Positions 10,677-19,907 of a stretch of 64,000 nucleotides of DNA are shown piece by piece. Position 1 is the first letter of the stretch, and every line of letters starts with the position of its first letter. The notes beneath the pieces were generated by a model. It ran no database searches. It had not been told where the DNA came from and saw only the letters and a list, made by a program, of their open reading frames with translations. A program made the position numbers and the translations under genes. The DNA comes from an uncultured Acidimicrobiales bacterium (GTDB lineage: Bacteria; Actinomycetota; Acidimicrobiia; Acidimicrobiales; SHLQ01), in NCBI GenBank assembly GCA_937934655.1, contig CALGZB010000016.1, positions 1 to 64,000 on the forward strand, read 5' to 3'.

Positions 10677-11420
10677 ATGACAAATATGGCAGCTGACCGA
10701 GGCCTTACTGGCCGCGACGTGATCGCCAAGACCTTTTCGAACAAAAGTCGAAAAGGCTACGAACCAACAGAGGTCGATACCTACCTCGAGCAGGTAGCGG
10801 CTCAGATCGACTCGCTCCACGCCGAAATCGGTCGCCTCAGCGCCGAGCTCGACGCCTGTGTTGGAGAACGGAACAAACTCGCATCGGCACCGCCGCCTGC
10901 GCCGGTTGCCGCACCACTGCCTGCACCCGAGCCAATCGTTGCCGCCGCCGCAGCTCCGGACGTTGTTGCTGCTGCAGCACCGGCGCCAGTTGCCGAAGCT
11001 GTCGAAGGCCCTGCGCAGCAGGCCGCCAACGAAGAAGCAGCCGAAGTTATCCTCCGTATGGCGCAACGTGCATCGGCCGACGCCATCGGCGAAGCCCGCA
11101 CCCGTGCCAACGAGATCATCGCTGAAGCCGAAGTTCGCTCCACCGAGATCGCCCGCGAGTCCGACCGCAAAGCATTCGAAGCCGCAAGCCGCCTCCAGGG
11201 CGACCTTCGGGCACTCGAAGGCGACGTCGACAACCGCAAACTCGAACTCGAACGAGTCGAAGGCGCAATCGTGGTCGAGCAACACCGTCTGCGTCAGATG
11301 GCCGACGATCTCATGGGTCTGGCCAACACCTACACGCCGCCGATGCCAGCACCGGTCGCTGAGGATAACGTCATCGACCTCACCGCATCCGAGAGCGCAA
11401 GCGATAGCACCATCGGCTAA
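10677..11420 (+). CDS. DivIVA/Wag31-like domain protein
   Basis: GRDVIAKTFSNKSRKGYEPTEVDTYLEQVAAQIDSL followed by Ala/Pro linker and coiled coil. Start placed at 10677. Confidence 0.75.
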   Translation: MTNMAADRGLTGRDVIAKTFSNKSRKGYEPTEVDTYLEQVAAQIDSLHAEIGRLSAELDACVGERNKLASAPPPAPVAAPLPAPEPIVAAAAAPDVVAAAAPAPVAEAVEGPAQQAANEEAAEVILRMAQRASADAIGEARTRANEIIAEAEVRSTEIARESDRKAFEAASRLQGDLRALEGDVDNRKLELERVEGAIVVEQHRLRQMADDLMGLANTYTPPMPAPVAEDNVIDLTASESASDSTIG

Positions 11421-11463
11421 CTCGCCCGGCGGTCAACTCCCGACCGCCACCACTAGCACTCCC

Positions 11464-11495
11464 ACAACGGCCTCACGGATTCGTGAGGCCGTTGT
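11464..11495. terminator. Stem-loop terminator candidate after DivIVA-like gene
   Basis: Perfect 14-bp arms acaacggcctcacg / cgtgaggccgttgt, 4-nt loop. Confidence 0.7.
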
Positions 11496-11546
11496 CGCGC
11501 CCGCTTGCGGATTGGTGCCGGCTGGTGCTGCGAATAGGGTTGCGCT

Positions 11547-12473
11547 GTGTCTGATGAAACCGCTGGGTCGTCCCAAGAAAGTGTTTCCTACGAGACCACA
11601 TCCGAGAAGTTGCTTCTTGCCTCGATAGGCGATCTCGTCGAAGACGTTGTCGTTCACCTGCGCTCCGATCCACGGAAAGGCACCGATACGCCGACATCCA
11701 TCGTTCGGCGTCGCGGCGGGAGCGCCGCGAACGTGGCTGTTCTTGCCGCCGATTCGGATACGCCAAGCCGGTTTATCGGCCAAGTTGGCGATGATCCGCT
11801 TGGCATCCGGCTCATCGAGGAACTCCGACGCCACAACGTCGACACGATTGTGACGACCCATGGGACCACCGGGTCGATCGTGGTTCTCGTCGACCACAAG
11901 GGCGAACGCACGTTTCTGACCGACCGTGGTGCAGCCTCGAAACTCGCCGGTGTGGGCCCGAATGTTCTCGATAACGTCGGCGTGCTCCACATGCCCGTGT
12001 ACTGCCTTGCGGCTGATCCGCTTGCCCGGACCGCATCAAGGCTTGCCGGCGACGCCGTGGCACGAAACATCCCGGTAACCATCGACCTCTCGTCGACCTC
12101 GGTGATCGAAGAGTTCGGACATGCCGAGCTGTTGTCGTTCATCGAGACCCTAGGGCCAGAGGTGGTGTTCGGAAACCAGCAAGAACACCGGTCGCTCCGT
12201 TTGGGCGAACGCGACCCGGTTCCGGGTGCAGGCGTCACGATCATCAAAGGCGGCGCCGAACCAACACTCATTATCAAGCCGAATGGCGACGTTATCTCCG
12301 TGCCGGTGAGGCCGGTAGCGAACGTCCTCGACACCACGGGTGCCGGTGACGCGTTCGCCGCTGGGTACCTCGGGGCTCTTCTTAACGGCTCGTCACCGAG
12401 GGGCGCCGTTGATGGCGCTCACCGGCTAGCGGCACGGGTACTCGGCAGCGCCGGGGCCACGCTCGGTTCCTAA
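11547..12473 (+). CDS. PfkB-family carbohydrate kinase (candidate pseudouridine kinase)
   Basis: IGDLVEDVVVHL, RRGGSAANVAVLAA, C-terminal DTTGAGDAFAAGYLGALL; adjacent to psuG. Confidence 0.8.
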   Translation: MSDETAGSSQESVSYETTSEKLLLASIGDLVEDVVVHLRSDPRKGTDTPTSIVRRRGGSAANVAVLAADSDTPSRFIGQVGDDPLGIRLIEELRRHNVDTIVTTHGTTGSIVVLVDHKGERTFLTDRGAASKLAGVGPNVLDNVGVLHMPVYCLAADPLARTASRLAGDAVARNIPVTIDLSSTSVIEEFGHAELLSFIETLGPEVVFGNQQEHRSLRLGERDPVPGAGVTIIKGGAEPTLIIKPNGDVISVPVRPVANVLDTTGAGDAFAAGYLGALLNGSSPRGAVDGAHRLAARVLGSAGATLGS

Positions 12474-12581
12474 GCAGTATCAACGCCATACGCAAAAACT
12501 GGCGGGTGTCGCAGTCTCCCCACCAGAGTGCGATAGGAAGATGCCCATGCATCACATCTCTCTTCCACGGGAATCTCGACG

Positions 12582-13475
12582 ATGATCATCATTAGCGACG
12601 CCGTGCAAACTGCACTGATTGATGGCCAGCCAGTTGTGGCCCTCGAAAGTACGATCTTTTCTAACCTTGGCCTGCCCTCACCGGCCAACGAAGAGGCGCT
12701 CGAGCGCTGTATTGGCGCCATCGAAGACGGCGGCGGAATTGCTGCCATTACTGCGGTGATCGACGGTGTGCCACGAGTCGGCCTCGACCCTTCCGAACAT
12801 GACCGGATTCTCGGCCCGGCTGCAAAGGCTGCCGAACGTGAACTGCCGGTGGCAGTTGCTGCTGGATGGCCGGTCGGTGCGACCACCGTGTCGGCATCGC
12901 TCTTCTTGGCAGCAAAAGCTGGCGTCCGCGTGTTCGCCACCGGCGGAATCGGTGGGGTGCATCGAGGCGATGCTCACGATGTCAGCGCCGACCTCGGCGC
13001 GCTCGCCGAACACCCTGTCGTCACGGTATGCGCCGGCGCCAAGAACTTTCTCGACCTAGCCCGCACCGTCGAGCACCTCGAAACGCTCGGCGTGCCGGTG
13101 CTCGGTTTACAGACCGACGAGTTTCCTGCGTTTTACGCTCGGACGAGTGGTGTGCGGATCCCGCAGCGGATCGAATCACCGTCGGAGGTTGCGGCGATCG
13201 CCGATGCGCAACACCAGCTCGGACGAGTCGGCGGCGTCCTGGTTACCGTGCCGATCCCCGAGGCCGATGCCATCGCCGCCGATGTCATCGATACAGCGAT
13301 CGATACGGCCCTTGCCGAGGCCGACGCCGCCGGTCTTGTAGGAGCCGAGGTCACGCCGGCTGTACTCGCAGCGATTGGTGCCGCCACGCAGGGAGCCACC
13401 GTGCCAGCAAACTTGGCCCTCGCTGAGAACAACGCCCGGGTAGCGGTTGCTATCGCAGCTGCAATGGCCAGCTAG
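12582..13475 (+). CDS. psuG: Pseudouridine-5'-phosphate glycosidase
   Basis: VALESTIFSNLGLPSPANEEAL, VFATGGIGGVHRG, VCAGAKNFLDL, ETLGVPVLG, FPAFY motifs. Confidence 0.92.
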   Translation: MIIISDAVQTALIDGQPVVALESTIFSNLGLPSPANEEALERCIGAIEDGGGIAAITAVIDGVPRVGLDPSEHDRILGPAAKAAERELPVAVAAGWPVGATTVSASLFLAAKAGVRVFATGGIGGVHRGDAHDVSADLGALAEHPVVTVCAGAKNFLDLARTVEHLETLGVPVLGLQTDEFPAFYARTSGVRIPQRIESPSEVAAIADAQHQLGRVGGVLVTVPIPEADAIAADVIDTAIDTALAEADAAGLVGAEVTPAVLAAIGAATQGATVPANLALAENNARVAVAIAAAMAS

Positions 13476-14992
13476 TCCTGGGGCTTCGACGCCAACCATT
13501 CGGCTTCTTGCTGACCCTTTGGGGTCGACGGTTCGCCATCGACCCAAGGCCACAGCTCACCAGCGATCCGCCGCCAGTTGGCGGTGGCCTCGAGGTGGGC
13601 GAGTAGGGCATAGAGCCCCAAGTTGATGCGCTGGATGAGCGCAAACGATGGTGGCACATTCGCGTATTTGAGAATCTCGTTGGACTTGTGATCGAAGGTC
13701 CGACGGAGAGTCTCTGACGCATATTCGGCGTTGAGGGTGGTTGGCCCGTCGTGGCGGACGATCTCATAAAAGTGCAGAAACCAGTCGTGGATCTCTTCAT
13801 CGGTAAAGGGCGCATCGGGGCGCAGTAGCTCGCCCACCTCGAGCGCGGACCGGAATTCGGAGATCTGATCGGAGAGGACGGTTTGGATGAGTGTGCCGAA
13901 GAGTTCGGTTTCGTCCTCGTCGAACCGGCGAACCAGTCCAAAGTCGAGGAACGTGACGTGTCCGCCTGGGCGGAAGAGGTAATTGCCAGGGTGTGGGTCG
14001 GCGTTAAATGCTCGAAGCCGGTACAAGCTGCGGAACACAAACCGAAAGACCGTCTCGGCGGCCAGGTTCTGCTCGTCTTGACTCCATGTTTCGAGTTCGC
14101 TGAATCGTTCGCCCTCGGCGAACTCGGAGGTAAGTACACGCGAGGTCGAAAGGTCGTCGTAGACCTCGGGGATGTGAATGAACGGGTGACCGCGGTAGAA
14201 CGCAGCGAAGTGCCGTTGGTTGTTGGCCTCGAGCTCATAGTCGAGTTCTTCGGTGATTCGCAGCTTGAGTTCTTCGGCCAGCGGCGCAGGATCGAGCCCG
14301 GGAAAGATCATTGCCATGATGCGACCGAGTAGGTCGGTGTTGTCGAGGTCCGCCGCGATTGCTTCGTCGATGCCTGGGTACTGCACCTTCACGACAACCT
14401 CTCGGCCATCGTGGGTGGTCGCCCGATGGACCTGCCCGATGGACGCTGCAGCGATGGGTTCGGGCGAGAAGTACGAAAACAACGAATCGAGGTCGTAGCC
14501 AAGCTCGCGTTCGATCGCCCAACGAGCGAGCGCGGCATCCATCGGCGGCGCGTCTTGCTGAAGCTGACCGAGGGCAAGGCGGACGGGTTCCGGCAGCCCA
14601 TCGTCGAGGTAGCTGGCCATTTGGCCGAGTTTCATGAGGGCGCCCTTCATCTCGCCGAGTTCGTCGGCGATGTGTTGGGCGGTGCGGGTTTGGAACTCGG
14701 CATCGAGCTCTTCTCGTCGAGCCTTCGGCGTCACTGCTCGGCGCGCTTTATGGACAGCTGCTTCGGCGCCGAGACGAGTCGTCATCTGGGCGACGGACCG
14801 GTTGCGCTGGAATCTGCTGGTTCGCTGGAGTCCGCCCTGCCCGGTGGGCGGGGGAGTCGGGTGCGAGGTGTTTGGGGCGGCGGTCCTTCGTGAGCGCAGC
14901 ACCACAGCAGTAGCAGCCGCAGCCGGGACGAGTGCGATGCCGAGGAGCCGGACGGGATGTGCAGGACGGCGGGGGATATGCGGGGGCATCAC
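13472..14992 (-). CDS. ABC1/AarF/UbiB-like atypical kinase
   Basis: KLGQMASYLDDGLP, AAASIGQVHRATTHDGREVVVKVQYPGI, NADPHPGNYLFRPGGHVTFLDFGLVRRF. Confidence 0.92.
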   Translation of the reverse strand: MMPPHIPRRPAHPVRLLGIALVPAAAATAVVLRSRRTAAPNTSHPTPPPTGQGGLQRTSRFQRNRSVAQMTTRLGAEAAVHKARRAVTPKARREELDAEFQTRTAQHIADELGEMKGALMKLGQMASYLDDGLPEPVRLALGQLQQDAPPMDAALARWAIERELGYDLDSLFSYFSPEPIAAASIGQVHRATTHDGREVVVKVQYPGIDEAIAADLDNTDLLGRIMAMIFPGLDPAPLAEELKLRITEELDYELEANNQRHFAAFYRGHPFIHIPEVYDDLSTSRVLTSEFAEGERFSELETWSQDEQNLAAETVFRFVFRSLYRLRAFNADPHPGNYLFRPGGHVTFLDFGLVRRFDEDETELFGTLIQTVLSDQISEFRSALEVGELLRPDAPFTDEEIHDWFLHFYEIVRHDGPTTLNAEYASETLRRTFDHKSNEILKYANVPPSFALIQRINLGLYALLAHLEATANWRRIAGELWPWVDGEPSTPKGQQEAEWLASKPQD

Positions 14993-15072
14993 GCGAGCGT
15001 CTCACACGGGCTGCAGGCCCGGCGGTCAAGCCGGAAAAACTTCGACGTGTGAGCACGTCTGGGCGCCGCCCG

Positions 15073-15645
15073 ATGTGGAAGCATCTGGAAGTGGATCGCG
15101 AGCGAGCGCTTGCCGTGCTTCGGCTCGGCCCAGAGGCAACACTCCAGCAGGCACGCGAGTCGTATCGGGGTTTGGTGCGTTCGAGTCACCCTGATCTCAT
15201 CGGCGCCGACGGCAACGAAGCGATGATTTCGCTCAATCAAGCGATGGCGATCATCGAAGAGCAACCGGACCCGGTCGTGTCAGGTGCGGATACCGATGCC
15301 CCTTCGGTCCAGGAATCCAACAGCTCTGAGGCGCCGATCGAGCTCATCGTGTTCGACGATGGTCTCACCCTCAACGCACCAGCCGACGAGTTGTTTTCTC
15401 GCCTTGCCGAGGCGCTCGACAAGGTTGGGGATCTCACCTATGCCGACGCATCGTCGGGTTATCTCGAGGCCGCGGTTTCGATGGGGAATCCCAGCGCAAG
15501 TCAGCTTGTCGTGAGCCTTCAGGGTCGTGGCGAACACACCGAGGCGTTCTTCACGCTCGAGTCGATGGGCGTCGAAACGCCGCCCGACCTCGTCGAGGTC
15601 GTGACGGCGATTGGAGCAGCGCTCGAAGGTCTTGACCCGATTTAG
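15073..15645 (+). CDS. J-domain-like protein
   Basis: VLRLGPEATLQQARESYRGLVRSSHPDL (HPD motif), then a non-conserved C-terminal region. Confidence 0.55.
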   Translation: MWKHLEVDRERALAVLRLGPEATLQQARESYRGLVRSSHPDLIGADGNEAMISLNQAMAIIEEQPDPVVSGADTDAPSVQESNSSEAPIELIVFDDGLTLNAPADELFSRLAEALDKVGDLTYADASSGYLEAAVSMGNPSASQLVVSLQGRGEHTEAFFTLESMGVETPPDLVEVVTAIGAALEGLDPI

Positions 15646-16169
15646 GCCGTGAGGCGAAGCTGGCGGCTATGGGCAACGGCTGCGCAGGCGTCGGCACGTG
15701 CCGCGGCTCCGTGGAGTCCAGCGCCATCGCTTCGACGGAGAGCAAAACCAATAGCTGCGTTGATGCCAGCAGAGCGGAGTGCGGTGTCGATCTTGCGGGC
15801 GAGTACCTCGGTTGCGCCAACGTTGGCGACCGGGATCATCAGCACACAGATCTCGTTTTCGTTGAGTACCCCGACACGGTTGGTGAACTGCAAGTTGTCG
15901 TTGACGACGGCCAGAATGGCTGCGGTGCGATCGTCGGTGGTGGTGTCGATGGGCGCAGAAGTTTCCTCAGCGCGGCCGGTGGCACCATGGTCGATGCTGA
16001 TGATGCCTGCCTGGAAGCCGGTGCGTTCGCATCGGAGGTCTTCCTCGGTCAGCAGTTCGCTCCATGCGTGTACTCCATGAAGTGCTGGCACTGCGTGGCG
16101 AGATGTCGACACGTTCGAAGCCAGCTTCGTGCTGGTTGGCTTCACCGTCTTGTTCGGTTGCATGCTCAC
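15642..16169 (-). CDS. Small protein with degenerate GGDEF-like domain
   Basis: NRVGVLNENEICVLMIPVANVGATEVLARKIDTAL...AAIGFALRRSDGAGLHGAAARADACAAVAHS resembles the GGDEF-domain C-terminal half with the GG(D/E)EF signature replaced by NENEI. Confidence 0.5.
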   Translation of the reverse strand: MSMQPNKTVKPTSTKLASNVSTSRHAVPALHGVHAWSELLTEEDLRCERTGFQAGIISIDHGATGRAEETSAPIDTTTDDRTAAILAVVNDNLQFTNRVGVLNENEICVLMIPVANVGATEVLARKIDTALRSAGINAAIGFALRRSDGAGLHGAAARADACAAVAHSRQLRLTA

Positions 16170-16437
16170 GTTGATTCCCCGTTGCGTAGGTTGTCGCTTC
16201 TGGGATTGGCCCCAGAAGGAGGGTTGAACTTCTCAAGGCCCCGGATTCCGCCCGTAACGTTGATATGGGCCATTCGGCCGGGAATGGTGGGTCGTGAGGA
16301 CTTACCTCGAAAAATCCCTCAATTCCGCGAGAACTCACCAAACTTGGGCACGTGTGTGACGGCGTAGCGAGGGTTTTCTGGCGATTCTGGGCCGATTCTC
16401 GGCCGAGAGTGTCACAGGGGGTCGGCAGTATGGAGAT

Positions 16438-16866
16438 ATGCACTCCACGACCCACCAAAACCCATCCTCCACGATTGCGGCGCGCGACGTTCTTAGCGAC
16501 GACCACCGGCGTTTCCGCCGCCATGTCATCGAACATTGCTTTGCCAGCGGCACACCGCTCGACCGGCAGGTCCTCACAGTGATCTTGGCGGCGAAAGCCG
16601 AACGTGAAGAGCCGTTTCGTTGGTGGACGGCTACCGCAGTTCGTGAGCTGCTGTGGGTCGACGTGGTCGAATGGTGCCTGGAGAACGGTGTCGATGTGCC
16701 CGGCAGCGTGCCTGAGACCATGTGGGGCCTATTGGGCGCCTTACCCGTGAGCGATGCCCAGATCGTCGAGTTACGGGAGCCGCTCAGCCAAGAAGCCGGA
16801 CTCGACCGCAATGGGCGCCGCAAGGCCGCCAAGCGCCGTCATCCGAGCCGCAAAAACGTGAGCTAG
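16438..16866 (+). CDS. Hypothetical protein
   Basis: 142-aa ORF with coherent composition on the strand lacking competing genes; basic C-terminal tail. Confidence 0.5.
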   Translation: MHSTTHQNPSSTIAARDVLSDDHRRFRRHVIEHCFASGTPLDRQVLTVILAAKAEREEPFRWWTATAVRELLWVDVVEWCLENGVDVPGSVPETMWGLLGALPVSDAQIVELREPLSQEAGLDRNGRRKAAKRRHPSRKNVS

Positions 16867-16875
16867 CTCACCCTG

Positions 16876-16917
16876 TCTGGTCCAAACCATCTGGTCCAAA
16901 TCATCTGGTCCAAATCA
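16876..16917. repeat. 14-bp tandem repeat x3
   Basis: tctggtccaaacca / tctggtccaaatca / tctggtccaaatca. Confidence 0.9.
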
Positions 16918-16958
16918 TCTAGCCAACATCGCGCGGAGGAGAGCTGGTCGAAAACGAG

Positions 16959-16989
16959 GCTGGCCCCGGGCGAAATGCCCGGGGCCAGC
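16959..16989 (-). terminator. Intrinsic terminator of hppA
   Basis: 13-bp arms gctggccccgggc / gcccggggccagc, 5-nt loop, short T-rich run on the minus strand after the stem. Confidence 0.85.
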
Positions 16990-17015
16990 TTGGATTTTGT
17001 AGAGCTTGTGGCGGG

Positions 17016-19112
17016 TTAACCGACGAACGCCGAGGCGAAGACCAGCGACACGATGGTCATGACTTTCAACAAGATGTTCATGGCTGGGCCGGAAGTGTCC
17101 TTGAATGGGTCACCAACGGTGTCACCAACAACCGCAGCTTTGTGGTTGTCGGAGCCTTTGCCGCCGTGGGCGCCAGCTTCGATGTACTTCTTGGCGTTGT
17201 CCCATGCACCGCCAGCGTTTGCCATGAAGATGGCAAGCGCAAAGCCGGTGACGAGTGCGCCGGCAAGCAGGCCGCCGAGTGCGTCGACGTTGATGAAGCC
17301 AACGACGAGGGGCACGATGACGGCGAGGGCGCCAGGGATAATCATTTCCTTCAGCGATGCTGCGGTGGAGATTTCCACACAGCGAGCGGAGTCGGGGATG
17401 ACGCCCTCTTTGCCTTCACGAAGACCAGGAATCTCACGGAACTGGCGGCGGACTTCCTCGATCATCTCGTAGGCAGCACGCCCAACAGCGTCGATGGTGA
17501 GCGCCGCAAACAGGAACGGAAGACCAGCACCGAGGAACAGGCCGACGAACACGTCGACTTCGCCGATGTTGAGGTTGAGCTCGCCTCCTGCTTCACGCAC
17601 GGCAAACTCGAAGCTCTTGAACAGAGCCAGAGCGGTAAGGGCCGCCGAACCAACAGCAAAGCCCTTGGCCACGGCAGCCGTGGTGTTTCCGAGGCTGTCG
17701 AGCGCATCGGTGACTTCGCGTACCGATGGGTCGAGGTCGGCCATCTCAGCGATACCGCCGGCGTTGTCAGCGATCGGCCCGTAGGCATCGACCGAGACAA
17801 CGACACCAGTGGTTGCGAGCATGCCGATGGCGGCGACGGCGATGCCGTAGATGCCACCTTCAAGCTGGCCAATGTTGCCAGCGAATGCGTATTCGCCGCC
17901 CCAGTAAGCCACACCCACACCAACGAGGATGAGGATGACCGACGATGCTACCGAGACCATGCCGGCGCTGATGCCCGCAAGAATCGTGGTGGCCGGACCG
18001 GTGTCGGTTTGCTGAGCGATCTTCTTCACCGGAGCGAAGTGATCGGAGGTGTAGTACTCGGCAGTCTTACCGAGAGCCCAACCAACAATGAGGCCACCGA
18101 TGACCGACATTGCGAGACCAATGGGGTTCTCGAAGTTGTCGCTATCGCCGAAGAGCCAGAAGGCGATTCCGACGGTGGCAACCATGGTGATTCCCATGGC
18201 GACGTTGGTGCCCATATGAAGGGCGCGGCTCAGAGCCTTCGAGTCGGTGGAGTCGCCACCCTTTACCAAGAACGAACCGATGATCGAGGCGATCATGCCA
18301 ACAAAGGCGATAGCCATCGGGAACATCAGTAGCGACAATGCGTCGTCGCCGATGTCGTCGGCGCTTAGGCCGATTGCAAAGGCAACCAACGAGATCGGCG
18401 CAATGATGGAACCGGCGTAGCTCTCGAAGAGGTCAGCGCCCATACCAGCGACGTCGCCAACGTTGTCGCCAACGTTGTCGGCGATGGTGGCCGGGTTGCG
18501 GGGGTCGTCCTCGGGGATGCCGGCTTCGACCTTTCCAACCAGGTCGGCGCCAACGTCAGCAGCCTTGGTGTAGATACCGCCACCAACACGTGAGAACAAG
18601 GCAATCGACGATGCGCCAAGGCCGTAGGCCGTGACAACCTCGAAGGCCTCGCTGTGCTCGTTGATGATGACGTAGTAGATGTAAACGGCCATCAGACCAA
18701 GCAGTGCCAGACCAGCAACCGAGAAGCCCATAACGGCGCCGCCGCGGAAGGCAACGGGAAGCGCTGCGGCCGGACCGCTCTTGGCGGCCTCGGTGGTGCG
18801 GGCGTTGGCCATGGTCGCAACGGTCATGCCGACATAGCCAGCAAGAGCCGAAAGAAATGCCCCGATGAAGTAGGTGACCGACGCAGCCGGGGTGATGACG
18901 AAGAAGAGCAGCACCATCATTGCAACGACGAACACCGATACCCAGGTGTACTCGGCCTTTAGGAAGGCCTTCGCACCCTTCTGGATTTCGGTCATGAGGA
19001 AGACCATGCGCTCGTCTCCGGGCGACGCAGCCTTCACTTTGGTATAGAAGAATCCGGCCAAGGCCAGCGCGGCAAGCGCTGACACGAGGGCGAGATATGG
19101 AATTGAACTCAA
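17016..19112 (-). CDS. hppA: Membrane-bound, ion-translocating pyrophosphatase
   Basis: GGGIYTKAADVGADLVGKVEAGIPEDDPRNPATIADNVGDNVGDVAGMGADLFESY, DAYGPIADNAGGIAEM, GNTTAAVAKGFAVGSAALTALALF, GDTVGDPFKDTSGPAMNILLKVM. Confidence 0.97.
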   Translation of the reverse strand: MSSIPYLALVSALAALALAGFFYTKVKAASPGDERMVFLMTEIQKGAKAFLKAEYTWVSVFVVAMMVLLFFVITPAASVTYFIGAFLSALAGYVGMTVATMANARTTEAAKSGPAAALPVAFRGGAVMGFSVAGLALLGLMAVYIYYVIINEHSEAFEVVTAYGLGASSIALFSRVGGGIYTKAADVGADLVGKVEAGIPEDDPRNPATIADNVGDNVGDVAGMGADLFESYAGSIIAPISLVAFAIGLSADDIGDDALSLLMFPMAIAFVGMIASIIGSFLVKGGDSTDSKALSRALHMGTNVAMGITMVATVGIAFWLFGDSDNFENPIGLAMSVIGGLIVGWALGKTAEYYTSDHFAPVKKIAQQTDTGPATTILAGISAGMVSVASSVILILVGVGVAYWGGEYAFAGNIGQLEGGIYGIAVAAIGMLATTGVVVSVDAYGPIADNAGGIAEMADLDPSVREVTDALDSLGNTTAAVAKGFAVGSAALTALALFKSFEFAVREAGGELNLNIGEVDVFVGLFLGAGLPFLFAALTIDAVGRAAYEMIEEVRRQFREIPGLREGKEGVIPDSARCVEISTAASLKEMIIPGALAVIVPLVVGFINVDALGGLLAGALVTGFALAIFMANAGGAWDNAKKYIEAGAHGGKGSDNHKAAVVGDTVGDPFKDTSGPAMNILLKVMTIVSLVFASAFVG

Positions 19113-19232
19113 GTAAATCTGACTCCTTCAAAGGGCCGACAGGTTTACGGCCGGGGTGCCGCACCCGCCAGTCGGTAACGGCGCAACGTTATTATTGGCG
19201 CCTTCCCGGCACAAACACAGAAGGAACTCTCT

Positions 19233-19814
19233 TTGAACTCCACCGGCCCAAGCGACCCGTCCGAGATCCGTCGCGACATGAAAAAGCGGCGCCGTTCCAT
19301 GGATGTCGCCGTTGCACTCGACCATGGTGAGCGGGTTGCCCGGCACCTTGTTGGGATTCCTGAAATCACCCAGGCGCGCAACATCGGTGCCTATATCGCG
19401 TTCGGAGGCGAGCTCGATCCGGCTCCGTCGCTGGCGCTCCTGACGGCTTCGACGTACCTGCCGCTGGTCGGCGAGGACTTTTCGATGGCGTTCAAATTGT
19501 CGAACCTGGACTATCCGATGGTCGCAAACCGCTATGGCATCGACGAGCCGCCAGCGTCTGCTCCGAGCATTGCAATAGACGAACTCGACGTGGTGTTGGT
19601 CCCTCTGGTTGCTTTTGATCGCCGGGGAGCTCGGCTTGGGATGGGCGCCGGCTACTACGACCGCTGCTTTGCCTTCCGGAAGAGTGAGGTGCCACCACCG
19701 CTCCTCATTGGGTTGGCGCATGGGATGCAAGAGGTCGAGCTGATCGAGCCGCAACCATGGGATGTGGCCCTCGACCTCATCGTGACCGAGGACGGGGTCA
19801 TCAGGATCATCTGA
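19233..19814 (+). CDS. 5-formyltetrahydrofolate cyclo-ligase family protein
   Basis: VPLVAFDRRGARLGMGAGYYDRCF, IGLAHGMQEVE; 5-FCL fold. Confidence 0.85.
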   Translation: MNSTGPSDPSEIRRDMKKRRRSMDVAVALDHGERVARHLVGIPEITQARNIGAYIAFGGELDPAPSLALLTASTYLPLVGEDFSMAFKLSNLDYPMVANRYGIDEPPASAPSIAIDELDVVLVPLVAFDRRGARLGMGAGYYDRCFAFRKSEVPPPLLIGLAHGMQEVELIEPQPWDVALDLIVTEDGVIRII

Positions 19815-19907
19815 CACATTCTCGGCGACCGGCCGGCCGAGTCGCGGCCGCCATTGTTCGTTCGAGAAATCGTCGGCCGATACTCCACTACACGTAGCCC
19901 GCGGGCA

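Noticed and set aside
16876-16917. CRISPR array possibility for the short repeats at 16.9, 38.1, 61.4 and 62.4 kb
   Set aside because: Units are directly abutting tandem repeats with no spacers and no cas genes nearby.
17142-18332. 396-aa plus-strand ORF opposite hppA
   Set aside because: Antisense shadow of a strongly conserved membrane pyrophosphatase; low-quality composition.
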